Shown here: positions 1 through 8,120 of the stretch, piece by piece
How positions within the stretch are numbered: position 1 is the first letter of the stretch
How the letters are laid out: each line of letters starts with the position of its first letter
Assembly (NCBI GenBank): GCA_047616325.1
Contig: JBLHGN010000033.1
Span: forward strand, 1 to 20,207
Length of the DNA stretch: 20,207 bases
Source: JBLHGN01 sp047616325
GTDB lineage: Bacteria > Pseudomonadota > Gammaproteobacteria > Pseudomonadales > Cellvibrionaceae
Reading direction: 5' to 3'
Program-made: the position numbers and the translations under genes
The notes under the pieces: generated by a model
Databases searched by the model: none
Seen by the model: the letters and a program-made list of their open reading frames with translations, nothing else
What the model was told of the DNA's origin: nothing

Positions 1-57
1 ACTTATGCCTCGTTCTTAGCCGACAGTAGTCGCCATGCTTTATTAAGCATAAAAAAA

Positions 58-73
58 CCCGCCAAATGGCGGG
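58..73 (-). terminator. Rho-independent terminator, minus strand
   Basis: A perfect 6-bp GC stem (CCCGCC / GGCGGG, loop AAAT) is flanked on its left by seven A residues at 51-57. Read on the minus strand this is a GC stem followed by seven T, the classic intrinsic terminator. It lies about 250 bp beyond the shikimate kinase-like stop codon and could end that transcript. A second small inverted repeat, ATGCTT/AAGCAT at 35-50, follows it on the minus strand. Confidence 0.75.
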
Positions 74-93
74 CTTAAAAAGGGAAACTCCAA

Positions 94-130
94 TACACTA
101 CACTACACTACACATAACGAAACGAAACGA
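94..130. repeat. Two adjacent pentanucleotide tandem arrays
   Basis: TACAC is repeated four times at 94-113 and AACGA three times at 116-130. Both units are five bases long and the arrays are separated by two bases. They lie in the untranslated stretch between the kinase-like gene's stop and its terminator. Such short arrays can change length by slippage; no function is visible. Confidence 0.7.
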
Positions 131-322
131 AAACAACGAAGATAATTAAAACAACCACACATCACGACAATAACAACATTAACACCAAACATACTTGCAA
201 AAACACTAAGGAAAACTCGCTAGGAAACTACATAAAGAGTGTTATTTAAACTATAGACCAAATATTTAATGTGCCTTGGTTTAAAAAGAAATAAAACTCG
301 ATTTAATATTTAGAAACTGAAT
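131..322. other. AT-rich non-coding stretch
   Basis: This is strongly A/T-rich, A-skewed sequence downstream of the kinase-like gene. No open frame of useful length, RNA gene or clear promoter was recognised. It is probably the long 3' untranslated region of the minus-strand transcript leading to the terminator at 58-73. Confidence 0.5.
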
Positions 323-841
323 TTATTGCGGGTTTATAAGCCCAAGCAAACCTTGGCAAGCCTCATCTATTTCGCAATCATTCGCATCGAGCCGAAACTC
401 CGCATATCTTTCATACAGTGGATGGCGTTCATTATAGAGCGTGCACAGATCTGTTCCCGGAGCGCAAGCTAGGCCGCGACTTTGCTGATTTGTAACGCGC
501 TTCATCAGTGTTTTATAAGAAATATCCAGCCATACCAACGGCCCAAAGTGGCTTAAGGCCTGCAAAGCTTTCGCGCTATAAATCACACTTCCGCCAGTAG
601 ATACTATAGCGTTATAAAATTCGCCCTCAACAATAACCTGCTCTTCTACCTGTCTTAATGCTAAAAAACCATTTTTGTTCAAATAGTCCTGCAGCGTAGT
701 GCCCTCTTGCGCTTGAATAAGGCGGTCTGTGTCTATAAAGGTTTTATTCAGACGTCGCGCCAACTTTTCACCCAGGGTGCTTTTCCCTGAGCCTGGCATG
801 CCAATTAAAATAATACTGCTGGACGAACTAGAATGGTGCAT
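323..841 (-). CDS. Shikimate kinase-like P-loop kinase
   Basis: This 172-residue protein is close to the usual AroK/AroL length. After an odd serine run (residues 4-9, mixed codons, so not a slippage repeat) comes a Walker A loop GMPGSGKST (about 14-22), then IDTD (the shikimate-contacting Asp region), LRQVEE (Arg of the R..E motif), STGGS (usual STGGG with the last Gly replaced) and ERHPLYERYAEF near the C-terminus, matching the family's R.PLY signature. The lid region reads RGLA where AroK has RPLL. The expected activity is ATP-dependent phosphorylation of shikimate, but the lid and Gly changes leave room for another small-molecule kinase. It stands alone, not beside aroB, so it may be a second AroL-like copy. 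The start codon ATG at 841 has only a weak ribosome site. Confidence 0.7.
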   Translation of the reverse strand: MHHSSSSSSIILIGMPGSGKSTLGEKLARRLNKTFIDTDRLIQAQEGTTLQDYLNKNGFLALRQVEEQVIVEGEFYNAIVSTGGSVIYSAKALQALSHFGPLVWLDISYKTLMKRVTNQQSRGLACAPGTDLCTLYNERHPLYERYAEFRLDANDCEIDEACQGLLGLINPQ

Positions 842-978
842 TTCTCGCTACTTTTTAATAGATTTTCGGACACTAGGCGCTTATAGCGTGCGTCAATTTT
901 AAGAACTTAAAGCGCTAAGTTCTCTAAAGTTTGTCGGTATTATCCAACTGGGAGTCGTATTGGCCTAGTCTAGGCTCA

Positions 979-1620
979 CTAAGGCGCCAATCGTTCGCTA
1001 TGCCAATTGCCCTTGCTTTGTTTTCGATACTCGAACCTATCGTGCAAGCGACTGCCTCCCCCCTGCCAAAATTCAAAGGTGTGGGGAGCTACCCGATAAC
1101 CTCCCCAAAAGTCTGGCACTGGTACTTGCCCATGTTTAAACTTATTTTTCATAGATTCAAACTGACTAAGCAGGAGAGCACGCGAACTTATGGGGAGACT
1201 TTGCGCCGAAGCCCATGCGGCTAGCTGACTATCGCGCGGCCGAGACAGGAAATACTTTATGGTTTCTGCCATCGATACTCTTTCGGCCACCCCAATAGCC
1301 TTTACTTGGCGCTCCATAGCGTGCCAAGGAAAATGTATACTCACCTTGGGATTCACATTTATATCTCGCGCCTTGCTGCTGCCGTAGTTGGTATAAAACA
1401 CAAACCCCTGCTCGTCGAAATGCTTGAGCAGCACAATGCGCTGACTGGGCTGACCATCCACATCGACGGTAGCCAGTGTCATTGCCGTTGGGTCTGGTAA
1501 CCCGCTGGCTATGGCCTGCTGCATCCACAATTCAAACTGCGAAAATGGATTAAGGTCCAGGTTGTCACGCGACAATCCGCCCAACAAGTAGTCCCTTCTA
1601 ATATCGTCTAAGTCCAACAC
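979..1620 (-). CDS. pdxH: Pyridoxamine 5'-phosphate oxidase
   Basis: This FMN-dependent cytosolic enzyme oxidises pyridoxamine or pyridoxine 5'-phosphate to pyridoxal 5'-phosphate, the last step of B6 synthesis and salvage. The 213-residue protein is full length for the family. Diagnostic stretches are QRIVLLKHFDEQGFVFYTNY (FMN binding, about 60-79), ERQVKAIG, SRPRDSQLAAWAS, PDFWGGYRV, FEFWQGGGSRLHDR and the C-terminal RLAP. The start ATG at 1620 is preceded by AAGAGAA about nine bases upstream. It is divergent from mobA, and the shared upstream region holds a perfect palindrome. It ends in TAG, showing that TAG works as an ordinary stop here. Confidence 0.97.
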   Translation of the reverse strand: MLDLDDIRRDYLLGGLSRDNLDLNPFSQFELWMQQAIASGLPDPTAMTLATVDVDGQPSQRIVLLKHFDEQGFVFYTNYGSSKARDINVNPKVSIHFPWHAMERQVKAIGVAERVSMAETIKYFLSRPRDSQLAAWASAQSLPISSRALLLSQFESMKNKFKHGQVPVPDFWGGYRVAPHTFEFWQGGGSRLHDRFEYRKQSKGNWHSERLAP

Positions 1621-1646
1621 GGTGTTATTCTCTTGGCAAAAGTTAC

Positions 1647-1666
1647 TGTATGATAATTATCATACA
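1647..1666. promoter_or_regulatory. Perfect 20-bp palindrome, candidate operator
   Basis: TGTATGATAATTATCATACA is its own reverse complement over all 20 bases. It lies 26 bp upstream of the pdxH start, in the divergent pdxH/mobA region, where a dimeric repressor could act. The GATAATTATC core recalls Fur-type hexamers, but it is too short for the usual 7-1-7 Fur box. The GTATGA/TCATAC ends resemble NikR half-sites at the wrong spacing. The regulator is unknown. Confidence 0.5.
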
Positions 1667-1706
1667 CCAAACGCTCGGTGTCATGACGATTGCCCCAATG
1701 TTATTA

Positions 1707-1744
1707 CTTAACTACATTGCTATCACTTAGCTACATGGATATCA
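1707..1744. repeat. 19-bp imperfect tandem duplication
   Basis: Two adjacent 19-bp units (1707-1725 and 1726-1744) share 16 of 19 bases: CTTAACTACATTGCTATCA followed by CTTAGCTACATGGATATCA. They lie upstream of mobA. They may be paired regulator sites or a simple duplication. Confidence 0.55.
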
Positions 1745-1809
1745 ATTAACCCCATAACCTTAATTTTGCTCCATTACTTTCAACTTAATTACTTTATGTC
1801 CGGCAGCCC

Positions 1810-2511
1810 TTGAATAAACTACCTCATAATATCCCTATCGTAATTTTAGCCGGCGGTGCCGGTTCGCGTATGGGTGGCGTCGACAAATGCCTGGTAAATC
1901 TTGACGGGGAGGTATTACTTGAGCGTCTATTGCGCAATCTAGAAAAACAAACCAATACCGTCATGCTCAACATTAATGGCGATATCGATCGTTTTTCACC
2001 CCATATTCGACAGCATTCGAAAGTGGGCATAGTACCTGACACTTTTCCTGGGGCCCTTGGCCCCCTTGCCGGCATCGCTAGCGCCATGTCCGCTCTCGCC
2101 GAATATGGCAGCAACGAATCTGACAGCGGCGATCGAGGCGGTGATTCCGATTGGCTGTTGACGGTACCGGGGGACTGCCCCTTTCTGCCAGACAATTTAT
2201 TGGACGTTCTTTTGATCGAAGCCAGCAATTCAGTTGCTATAGCACCGCCAACAACACCCCAAAATCAATCTACAGACATTGTATTCTGTCGCAGCGCCAA
2301 TCGAGATCACTTTGTTGTAGGGCTCTGGTCGAGAAAGTTGTTCACTGATATTACCAACTTTTTAAATTCAGGAGAGCGGAGTGTCGGAAAATTCATCTTT
2401 TCTCATTCATATCTTTCGGTAAACTTTGACAATGAAGCCATTGATCCCTTTTTCAATATCAATACTCCAGACCAATTAAAAATGGCTAACCAATACCTTT
2501 GCAAGAAATGA
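1810..2511 (+). CDS. mobA: Molybdenum cofactor guanylyltransferase
   Basis: The product joins GMP from GTP to molybdopterin-molybdenum, forming the bis-MGD cofactor of molybdoenzymes such as nitrate reductases. The 233-residue protein begins with the nucleotidyltransferase motif ILAGGAGSRMGGVDK (about 12-26), followed by VPDTFPGALGPLAGI, the metal-binding VPGDCPFLP and the C-terminal NINTPDQL. These order and spacings are those of MobA. The only usable start is the TTG at 1810: an in-frame TAA lies just upstream at 1786 and the first in-frame ATG falls inside the GTP-binding loop. No good ribosome site precedes it, suggesting low expression. Its cofactor role fits loosely with the nitrate-type importer at the right end of the window, but the two are far apart. 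Confidence 0.93.
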   Translation: MNKLPHNIPIVILAGGAGSRMGGVDKCLVNLDGEVLLERLLRNLEKQTNTVMLNINGDIDRFSPHIRQHSKVGIVPDTFPGALGPLAGIASAMSALAEYGSNESDSGDRGGDSDWLLTVPGDCPFLPDNLLDVLLIEASNSVAIAPPTTPQNQSTDIVFCRSANRDHFVVGLWSRKLFTDITNFLNSGERSVGKFIFSHSYLSVNFDNEAIDPFFNINTPDQLKMANQYLCKK

Positions 2512-2581
2512 AAACCTGCAGTGCAACGGCAGGCAAGACGATAGCCGACAAAAGTAGTAACGACTATAAAGAGTAACAACT

Positions 2582-3457
2582 ATGACTTCAGGGTTCACAC
2601 ATCGAAACTGTTGGGCTTTGCTCTTACTTCTCATGACAGTCAGTGCATCAGTAGGTGTTAACGCCCGTATAATGAAAGCAAAAATCTGTTTCGCGGAGGC
2701 ACGCACGGAACTCGAAAATTCGTATTGCGAACTTATCGCCAAAGGCAGAGGGATCGAATTGCCTGATTTTTTTGTTTTCAAGGAAAATACTCCCGACACA
2801 CAGTGGCTTTTACTGCGGAACATTGCCCAACGCGCGGCCCTTGACTTGCCCCCCAGGCCAAAAAAAAATGTGGACATTATTAAGAGGACAGAGAATACAA
2901 AACCGGTCTCAAATAACACAGTATCGACGGCACAAACGCCACGTACTCGCGATGGACGCCCGCATTCGTCGTCGATACTAAATAACGCAATCAAGGGTTG
3001 CGTGCTAATTGAAAAAGACATTGTCTGTAACAATGGCGATCGTTTTGCTTTGGAAAGCAATCGAGCAATCTCGGAACTGGAACCCAATGTATTTTTCGAC
3101 AAAAATCGCTTGGAGTTTCCAGATAAAGGCGAACAACAATTTTCACTGTTATATTTATCATCCATCTACCCAATGTATATTGAAAAGATGCTTTCCATTG
3201 GTCTCGCCGATTCGACCATGTCGTTTACAAAATTTAATACGGTGTACGAAGAGAGCGTACGTCAAGACAATAATTTTTCAACGCGATTTAGCGATACATT
3301 TGAAGTACTTAAACAAGAACGCAGCAGCATGGCAGTAAAGCCGCGTTATCAAAAAAATTTCCCGGAAAGCATTGAGTTTTGCATGCAATTAAACGATCAG
3401 TTAGTCGCCTGCGACAATGTGTCTCAAAACTGGGTTTACAAGAAGGTTGCGCCGTAA
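2582..3457 (+). CDS. Exported protein of unknown function
   Basis: This family is not recognised. The 291-residue protein starts with a basic stretch and a hydrophobic run (WALLLLLMTVSASVGVNA, about 11-28), an apparent Sec signal peptide with a plausible cleavage after VNA. The mature part is mixed alpha/beta-like, with a basic, proline-rich linker (PPRPKKN and following, about 98-125) and a few cysteines, including CFAEARTELENSYC and CVLIEKDIVC, spaced as possible disulfides. No catalytic motif was seen. It lies 70 bp after mobA on the same strand, so it could be co-transcribed, and it is followed within 15 bp by a strong hairpin terminator. Confidence 0.75.
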   Translation: MTSGFTHRNCWALLLLLMTVSASVGVNARIMKAKICFAEARTELENSYCELIAKGRGIELPDFFVFKENTPDTQWLLLRNIAQRAALDLPPRPKKNVDIIKRTENTKPVSNNTVSTAQTPRTRDGRPHSSSILNNAIKGCVLIEKDIVCNNGDRFALESNRAISELEPNVFFDKNRLEFPDKGEQQFSLLYLSSIYPMYIEKMLSIGLADSTMSFTKFNTVYEESVRQDNNFSTRFSDTFEVLKQERSSMAVKPRYQKNFPESIEFCMQLNDQLVACDNVSQNWVYKKVAP

Positions 3458-3471
3458 GCTAACGCGAAAAA

Positions 3472-3500
3472 AAACGCAAAGTGCGACACACTTTGCGTTT
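3472..3500. terminator. Strong hairpin terminator between convergent genes
   Basis: The 12-bp arms AAACGCAAAGTG and CACTTTGCGTTT are perfectly complementary with a five-base loop. A-tracts precede the left arm (AAAAAAAA around 3467-3474) and T residues follow the right arm, so it can terminate from both sides: the exported-protein gene on the plus strand and the beta-helix lipoprotein gene on the minus strand. Confidence 0.85.
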
Positions 3501-3557
3501 TGGAACTTTATTGCTAGCCTGCTTTATTACCAGACTGTTTTTTATTCCTAGACTGCT

Positions 3558-6215
3558 TTATTGATCAATCAATCTGAATTTTTGCAAGGCTGCAGTACTG
3601 GAACTCTCCGTATTAAGAAGATTATCTTCGGTTTGAGGGCCGTCGTTAGGAAAACTAATGCTAGGTACATATAGATGCCCCTCTGATATAGACAACCGAG
3701 TTGCCTTATTAACAAAACCCACATCATCACCATCGTTTACTATTAACCAACGCAAATAATAGGCGTCATCAAAGACCGTATCTTTATCCTCCCTAACTTC
3801 GAGATATTGCGAAATAGTGCGGTCTGGATAAGAAACACTAGCAATGGAAATTTTATTGTCCGGCAACCCCTCTTGGACAATGGTCACAAAACCATCACCG
3901 TCGTGAATAAACTGCCAATGCTGATCGCTCTCATTGGCGCAATCGACCAAGGTCACTATCACTCGAGTATCAACGATGCCACCTACAGCAAAATCAATGT
4001 CGCGCCGTGCTAGGCATTTACTGGCATCCGCGGCGGACTGTATTTGATAGCTGGGCGTAACAAAACCTTGGTTTATACCACTGCCCACATACTCAATTGT
4101 ACCTTCATCGCCTGCGTCGCGTTTATTGTCTGCAACATCTACTGTAGCGGAACCCGAGGCATTAACGATGCTAATGTCCTGGCCGTCGAGATCGACATTA
4201 TTTTGGTACACAGAGAGAGCAATTGGCGTTGGCGTTGCAGAGCTTGCACTCACTAGCTGGTGGATGGTTTCGGTGCCCACCGCATACTGGGAGTGTTCAA
4301 ACTGGTTGTAACTGATGTTGGTCAGATCCCCGCCCACGACGATCACGCTTCTATTTTCAACAGGGCGAATGACGGTATTGTGGGTGATAAAAACATTGGA
4401 TTGAATGGCTGTATTTTGCGCCTTTGCTTTTAAGTCTATGGCTTCGTTAGCAATATTTTTACCGAAAAATATATTTTTAAAGCTGTTGTTCGCATCCACG
4501 GCATCGCTGTCTCCGCCGCCAACAACGATGCCCTCACCGTAAACCTCGGCTATACCGTCGCGCGTTTCTGGCAGTAGACCAGTATTATCGATAACTACGC
4601 TTCGAAGTTGATTGTTACTGCTACCGTTTTGCAGAACTACCGCGCGTTCACCCACATTTCGCGCAAGTACGCTTATAAAGAGATTGTCATTTGCGCCCTC
4701 TAATACCAGCGCATTTTGTGCGCCACTTAATTCAATACCGCTCACTTGCCAATGGTCGCCCTGCAACATCAAAACAGCGTTCAAACTTTGGTCACTGCCG
4801 CTTAGGACTACGCCCGACGATTCAGCGCGTAGAATAATGGGCTCGGCTTCAGTGCCACTAGCATCGCTAAAAAAATGGGCGGAGACATGACCGCTAGTGC
4901 CTTCTCCGTGTCCCGCCCCCACAACCCCGCTATAGTCGCCGGGAGTCACGATAATTTCATCATTGGGTTGCGCATTTTTAAGCGCCTGCTGGAGTTCCTC
5001 GGCGGTTTCTACGTATATTTCGTCGGTATCGGGGCGAAAAACATTAATAAGATAACTGCGAACTTCTCCACCATCGGCGGAGGTTACTGTAATAACAAAA
5101 TAATTCGAACCTTCAACCAGCGCACCTAATAAGCCATCGCTAAACTCAAGTTCAGAAGTCAAATCAAGGTCATTTTCTGAAGCCCACAAACTTGTGTTGT
5201 CTTCATTAGTAGTGGGGAAGCCCGTATCGCTCAACACAGAATTACCTATGGTCATCTTAGCTTCGGCTGCCGCGAGGGTTGCTACGATGCTAATAGACTC
5301 GGTACTTTTACTAACGGCCTGCACCACCGTTGAATCTTCACATAAAAATGATTCGGTGCTTCTACCACTGCTAAATTCAAGGGATTCTAAAGTGCTGTCA
5401 GCGGCAAGTTCACTGCTAGTACCCACATCTCGCTTAAAAATAAAAGTATAGGGTGTGCTTTCTACTTTATCGCCTGCAAAAACCACAACCTCAACCGTCT
5501 TGCTCTCGCCCCTACCTACGGGGAAGTACTTAAGTTCGAACTGGCGCGTTTCTTCGCCATCCACGGTTATAGTTGACTGACGACTAGTACTGAGCGTGTT
5601 CAGCGACAGACTAATATTGCATACCTGCTCGTCAACCGTTAATTTGTAGTCAAAAACATCTGAAGAAAATACCACGGCATTGCCTTCGGTATCGTCATCG
5701 TATGTGACCAGAGAACTTCCGCCTTGTAGGGTCACTCCCGCTAGATTGGCGTCCGAAGATTGGCGAGTCACCAGAAGTATGTATTTCGCCTTAGCGGCAC
5801 TGGTAGTACTGGCAACCGAGACGTAGACAAGGTTTTCACCCTCATTAATTTCGACAGCTGTATCGCTGCCCGACACAAGTGCGCGAGTAAAATCCTCACC
5901 ATCATCGCCTTTGGCCACTTCCACAACTTCAAGTGTTGCCTGCTGGCCGTCTTTAAGGGCCGCGCTTATTGTAATTTCGGTAAGGTCTTGGCTTTCTATC
6001 TCGACACGGTAGGGTCCCAAATTTGCGGGATCAAACTCTTCTACCAGATAACCGTCGTAGTATAAGTCCCCACCACTTTTCACCTGCAGATCCGCAAGAG
6101 CAAGGTCACTGACCTCGCCGAAATCGTTGTTATTACTGCTTCCACCGCACGCAGATAACACCGAAATAATTAGACAGAACCCCAACCATAAAAAAAACGC
6201 TTTGCGTTGCAACAT
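3558..6215 (-). CDS. Large lipoprotein with beta-helix and lectin-like regions
   Basis: This 885-residue surface lipoprotein has a signal peptide ending in the lipobox LSAC (Cys23), followed by GGSSNNND, a flexible anchor without the inner-membrane retention Asp at +2. Residues about 35-390 are repeated beta-sandwich segments of cadherin-like type, with phrases such as VFDYKLTVDEQV and TPYTFIFKRD. From about 400 (IYVETAEELQQALKNAQPND) begins a parallel beta-helix like that of chondroitinase B/PL6 polysaccharide lyases, running to about 700 with many N-rich turns. Residues about 720-885 resemble a ricin-type beta-trefoil (SKCLARRD, DQHWQFIHDGDG). The inferred role is binding or cleaving an anionic polysaccharide at the cell surface. 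Catalytic lyase residues could not be confirmed, so it may be binding-only. It has no neighbouring sugar-use genes here. Confidence 0.8.
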   Translation of the reverse strand: MLQRKAFFLWLGFCLIISVLSACGGSSNNNDFGEVSDLALADLQVKSGGDLYYDGYLVEEFDPANLGPYRVEIESQDLTEITISAALKDGQQATLEVVEVAKGDDGEDFTRALVSGSDTAVEINEGENLVYVSVASTTSAAKAKYILLVTRQSSDANLAGVTLQGGSSLVTYDDDTEGNAVVFSSDVFDYKLTVDEQVCNISLSLNTLSTSRQSTITVDGEETRQFELKYFPVGRGESKTVEVVVFAGDKVESTPYTFIFKRDVGTSSELAADSTLESLEFSSGRSTESFLCEDSTVVQAVSKSTESISIVATLAAAEAKMTIGNSVLSDTGFPTTNEDNTSLWASENDLDLTSELEFSDGLLGALVEGSNYFVITVTSADGGEVRSYLINVFRPDTDEIYVETAEELQQALKNAQPNDEIIVTPGDYSGVVGAGHGEGTSGHVSAHFFSDASGTEAEPIILRAESSGVVLSGSDQSLNAVLMLQGDHWQVSGIELSGAQNALVLEGANDNLFISVLARNVGERAVVLQNGSSNNQLRSVVIDNTGLLPETRDGIAEVYGEGIVVGGGDSDAVDANNSFKNIFFGKNIANEAIDLKAKAQNTAIQSNVFITHNTVIRPVENRSVIVVGGDLTNISYNQFEHSQYAVGTETIHQLVSASSATPTPIALSVYQNNVDLDGQDISIVNASGSATVDVADNKRDAGDEGTIEYVGSGINQGFVTPSYQIQSAADASKCLARRDIDFAVGGIVDTRVIVTLVDCANESDQHWQFIHDGDGFVTIVQEGLPDNKISIASVSYPDRTISQYLEVREDKDTVFDDAYYLRWLIVNDGDDVGFVNKATRLSISEGHLYVPSISFPNDGPQTEDNLLNTESSSTAALQKFRLIDQ

Positions 6216-6635
6216 TACTTAAACCTGGATATTAATAATTGAGTATTTTAGACCGAAACCCGCCCATCCATAATGGACTTACAGCGGATTAAGGGAGTGT
6301 TTTTTTGCCTCTGACGCAGCGCGAACAAGGTACTAGTAAACACCTAGATAGTAAAGCATTGGCACGGTTTTCGGCCAAGCCCAGCAAGCTCAACTACGGC
6401 TTTTCCGTGACCCTGTTATGACAACTTTGAACGTCGTAGTTCCCCGTATTTTTTATTAATATAAATCAATCACTTAAAAGAAAAAGATAGCTGCCACATT
6501 TCGCCACAATTGGGCCCAATTGATCATGACAAAAGCGTGAACCATGCACGCTTGCACGACAAAGGCACTGATAGAGTGATTATTAAGCGGCGAGGAAATC
6601 CTTTTTTCGTCAGCATAACATTTAGGAGAATAATG
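6216..6635. other. Non-coding region upstream of coiled-coil gene
   Basis: These 420 bp separate the lipoprotein start from the coiled-coil membrane gene. It holds a perfect 16-bp palindrome CAATTGGGCCCAATTG at 6507-6522, about 110 bp before the next start, and a spaced inverted repeat AACTACG (6392-6398) / CGTAGTT (6435-6441). The AT-rich stretch near 6450-6485 could host the promoter of the operon, but no confident -35/-10 pair was picked. No gene remnant was recognised. Confidence 0.45.
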
Positions 6636-8120
6636 ATGAACTCTATTTTAGACACACCCGTATTTAACGACTGGCGACTGCACTCGCTGATACTATTTGT
6701 CGGCGTACTAGTACCGTTTTTGGCCCGGCACCACGCCCATCTGGCAATAAGCGGCATGTTTCGCATGCTATCCAATACCCTTCGGCTCACCGCTAGTGCT
6801 CTGGATTCCACGCGCAAGCAGTTAAAGGTGCGCAACCGAGAAGTACTGCTCGAGCAGGGGAAAATGCATGAGGAACGGGACTTTGAGCGAGAATTTTTTG
6901 AAATAAGCCGCTTTGTACAGCGCGATTTGGGCGGCTATCCGCAACTACAACGGCAAATACAGGAAGAAATCACCACTATTCACGACGATTATCAACACAG
7001 CGGTGAAGTGCCCCCGGCGCTGCCAGAGTGGCAGGAGGCAGTTGATGCCGTGGCAAAAATTAAATCTGGCGAACACTCAAATTCACTTAACAACACTATT
7101 TTGGAACAAATCCATCAGTCCGCCGAGCAGCATAAAGACTTATTGCAACAGCGAAGGCTCGAAGTGGGCGAGCGCCATAAAACCCTGAAAGCCATGACAA
7201 GTCACTGGCGCAAACTCACCGACAGTGTCGATGAAGTGGGTGGGAGGCTAAAAGAAATTATCACCCGCAGCCAGAATATCGACCAACACATAGCAAAATT
7301 TAATCAGATCGTTCAAGCCTCAGTCCACGCGGTGAGGGCCTTGCGTGCATCGTCAATCACCCAATTTCTGATCGCGTTTATCGTAATGTCGATTGCTGCT
7401 GGGGGGCCTATTTTAATTTCCACCTTATTGCACTGGCGATGTCGGAAATGGTCGGTTCAGTCGAGCGTGTTGGTGGGGTTAAAGTGGCCGACCTTGCCGC
7501 CTTGGTGATTATTTGCCTGGAAGTGACCGCCGGCATTTTTTTGCTGGAAAGCATAAGAATCACCAAGCTATTTCCGTTGATCGGATCTATGGACGACAAA
7601 TTTAGACGCGTGTTTTTGGTGTCTGCCGCAGCGGTATTGCTGATACTGGCATCTACTGAAGCCGCACTAGCGTTTATGCGCGACCAGATTGCCGGAGATC
7701 TCGTTAACCTGCGTGCGTCGCGGGCAGGGGTAGATTCGGCTGCCGGCCCTAGCGGCAAGTATTAGCGAATGGATTCCGTTTCTAGCGAACATGACCCTGG
7801 GCTTTGTACTGCCTTTGGCGCTAACTATGATCGCCATTCCACTTGAATATTTACTTCAGAGCGGTCGAACTGTGCTTGGCGGGGTAGTAGAGGTTTGCCT
7901 GAGCACACTGGTTATTGCGCTGCGTATTCTTGCCAATGCACTTAAACAGCTGGGTAAACTCACCATCAACATATACGATTTTTTAATTGCTGTGCCACTG
8001 CGAGGAGAAGCGGCACTCAGGCAAAAACGCCCCAAAAAAATTGGCGCTTCCGCTACAGAAAGTCGGCACGATGACTACTACCCACCCCTTCCAGCTTACC
8101 CAGAAGGAGATTCAAAATGA
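6636..8120 (+). pseudogene. Six-helix coiled-coil membrane protein, two frameshifts
   Basis: The start chosen is ATG 6636, seven bases after GGAG (6625-6628). The reconstructed protein is about 494 residues: TM1 (about 15-31), a long charged coiled coil (about 45-235), then five more hydrophobic segments and a basic tail. The first frame runs to 7508, but after the six-G tract at 7401-7406 the homologous reading passes to the -1 frame (GGAYFNFHLIALAMSEMVG, then VADLAALVIICLEV). It returns to the first frame between 7734 and 7765, probably at CCC 7747-7749, continuing ISEWIPFLANMTLGFVLPL to 8120. One base lost and one gained fits both. The stop overlaps the next start as ATGA, so the pair was translationally coupled. 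No characterised function is known to me; with its VWA partner it suggests an envelope sensing or stress complex. Sequencing error is possible. Confidence 0.7.

Noticed and set aside
1647..1666. Calling the palindrome a Fur box.
   Set aside because: The hexamers are too close for the 7-1-7 arrangement, and neither neighbour is a typical iron gene.
1824..2228. Open frame on the strand opposite to mobA.
   Set aside because: It lies wholly inside mobA, whose motifs are unambiguous, and shows no family features.
7401..7765. Programmed -1 frameshift at the G6 tract producing a full-length membrane protein.
   Set aside because: A second, opposite shift is needed further on, so one programmed event would not yield the full protein. 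Kept only as a minor alternative.
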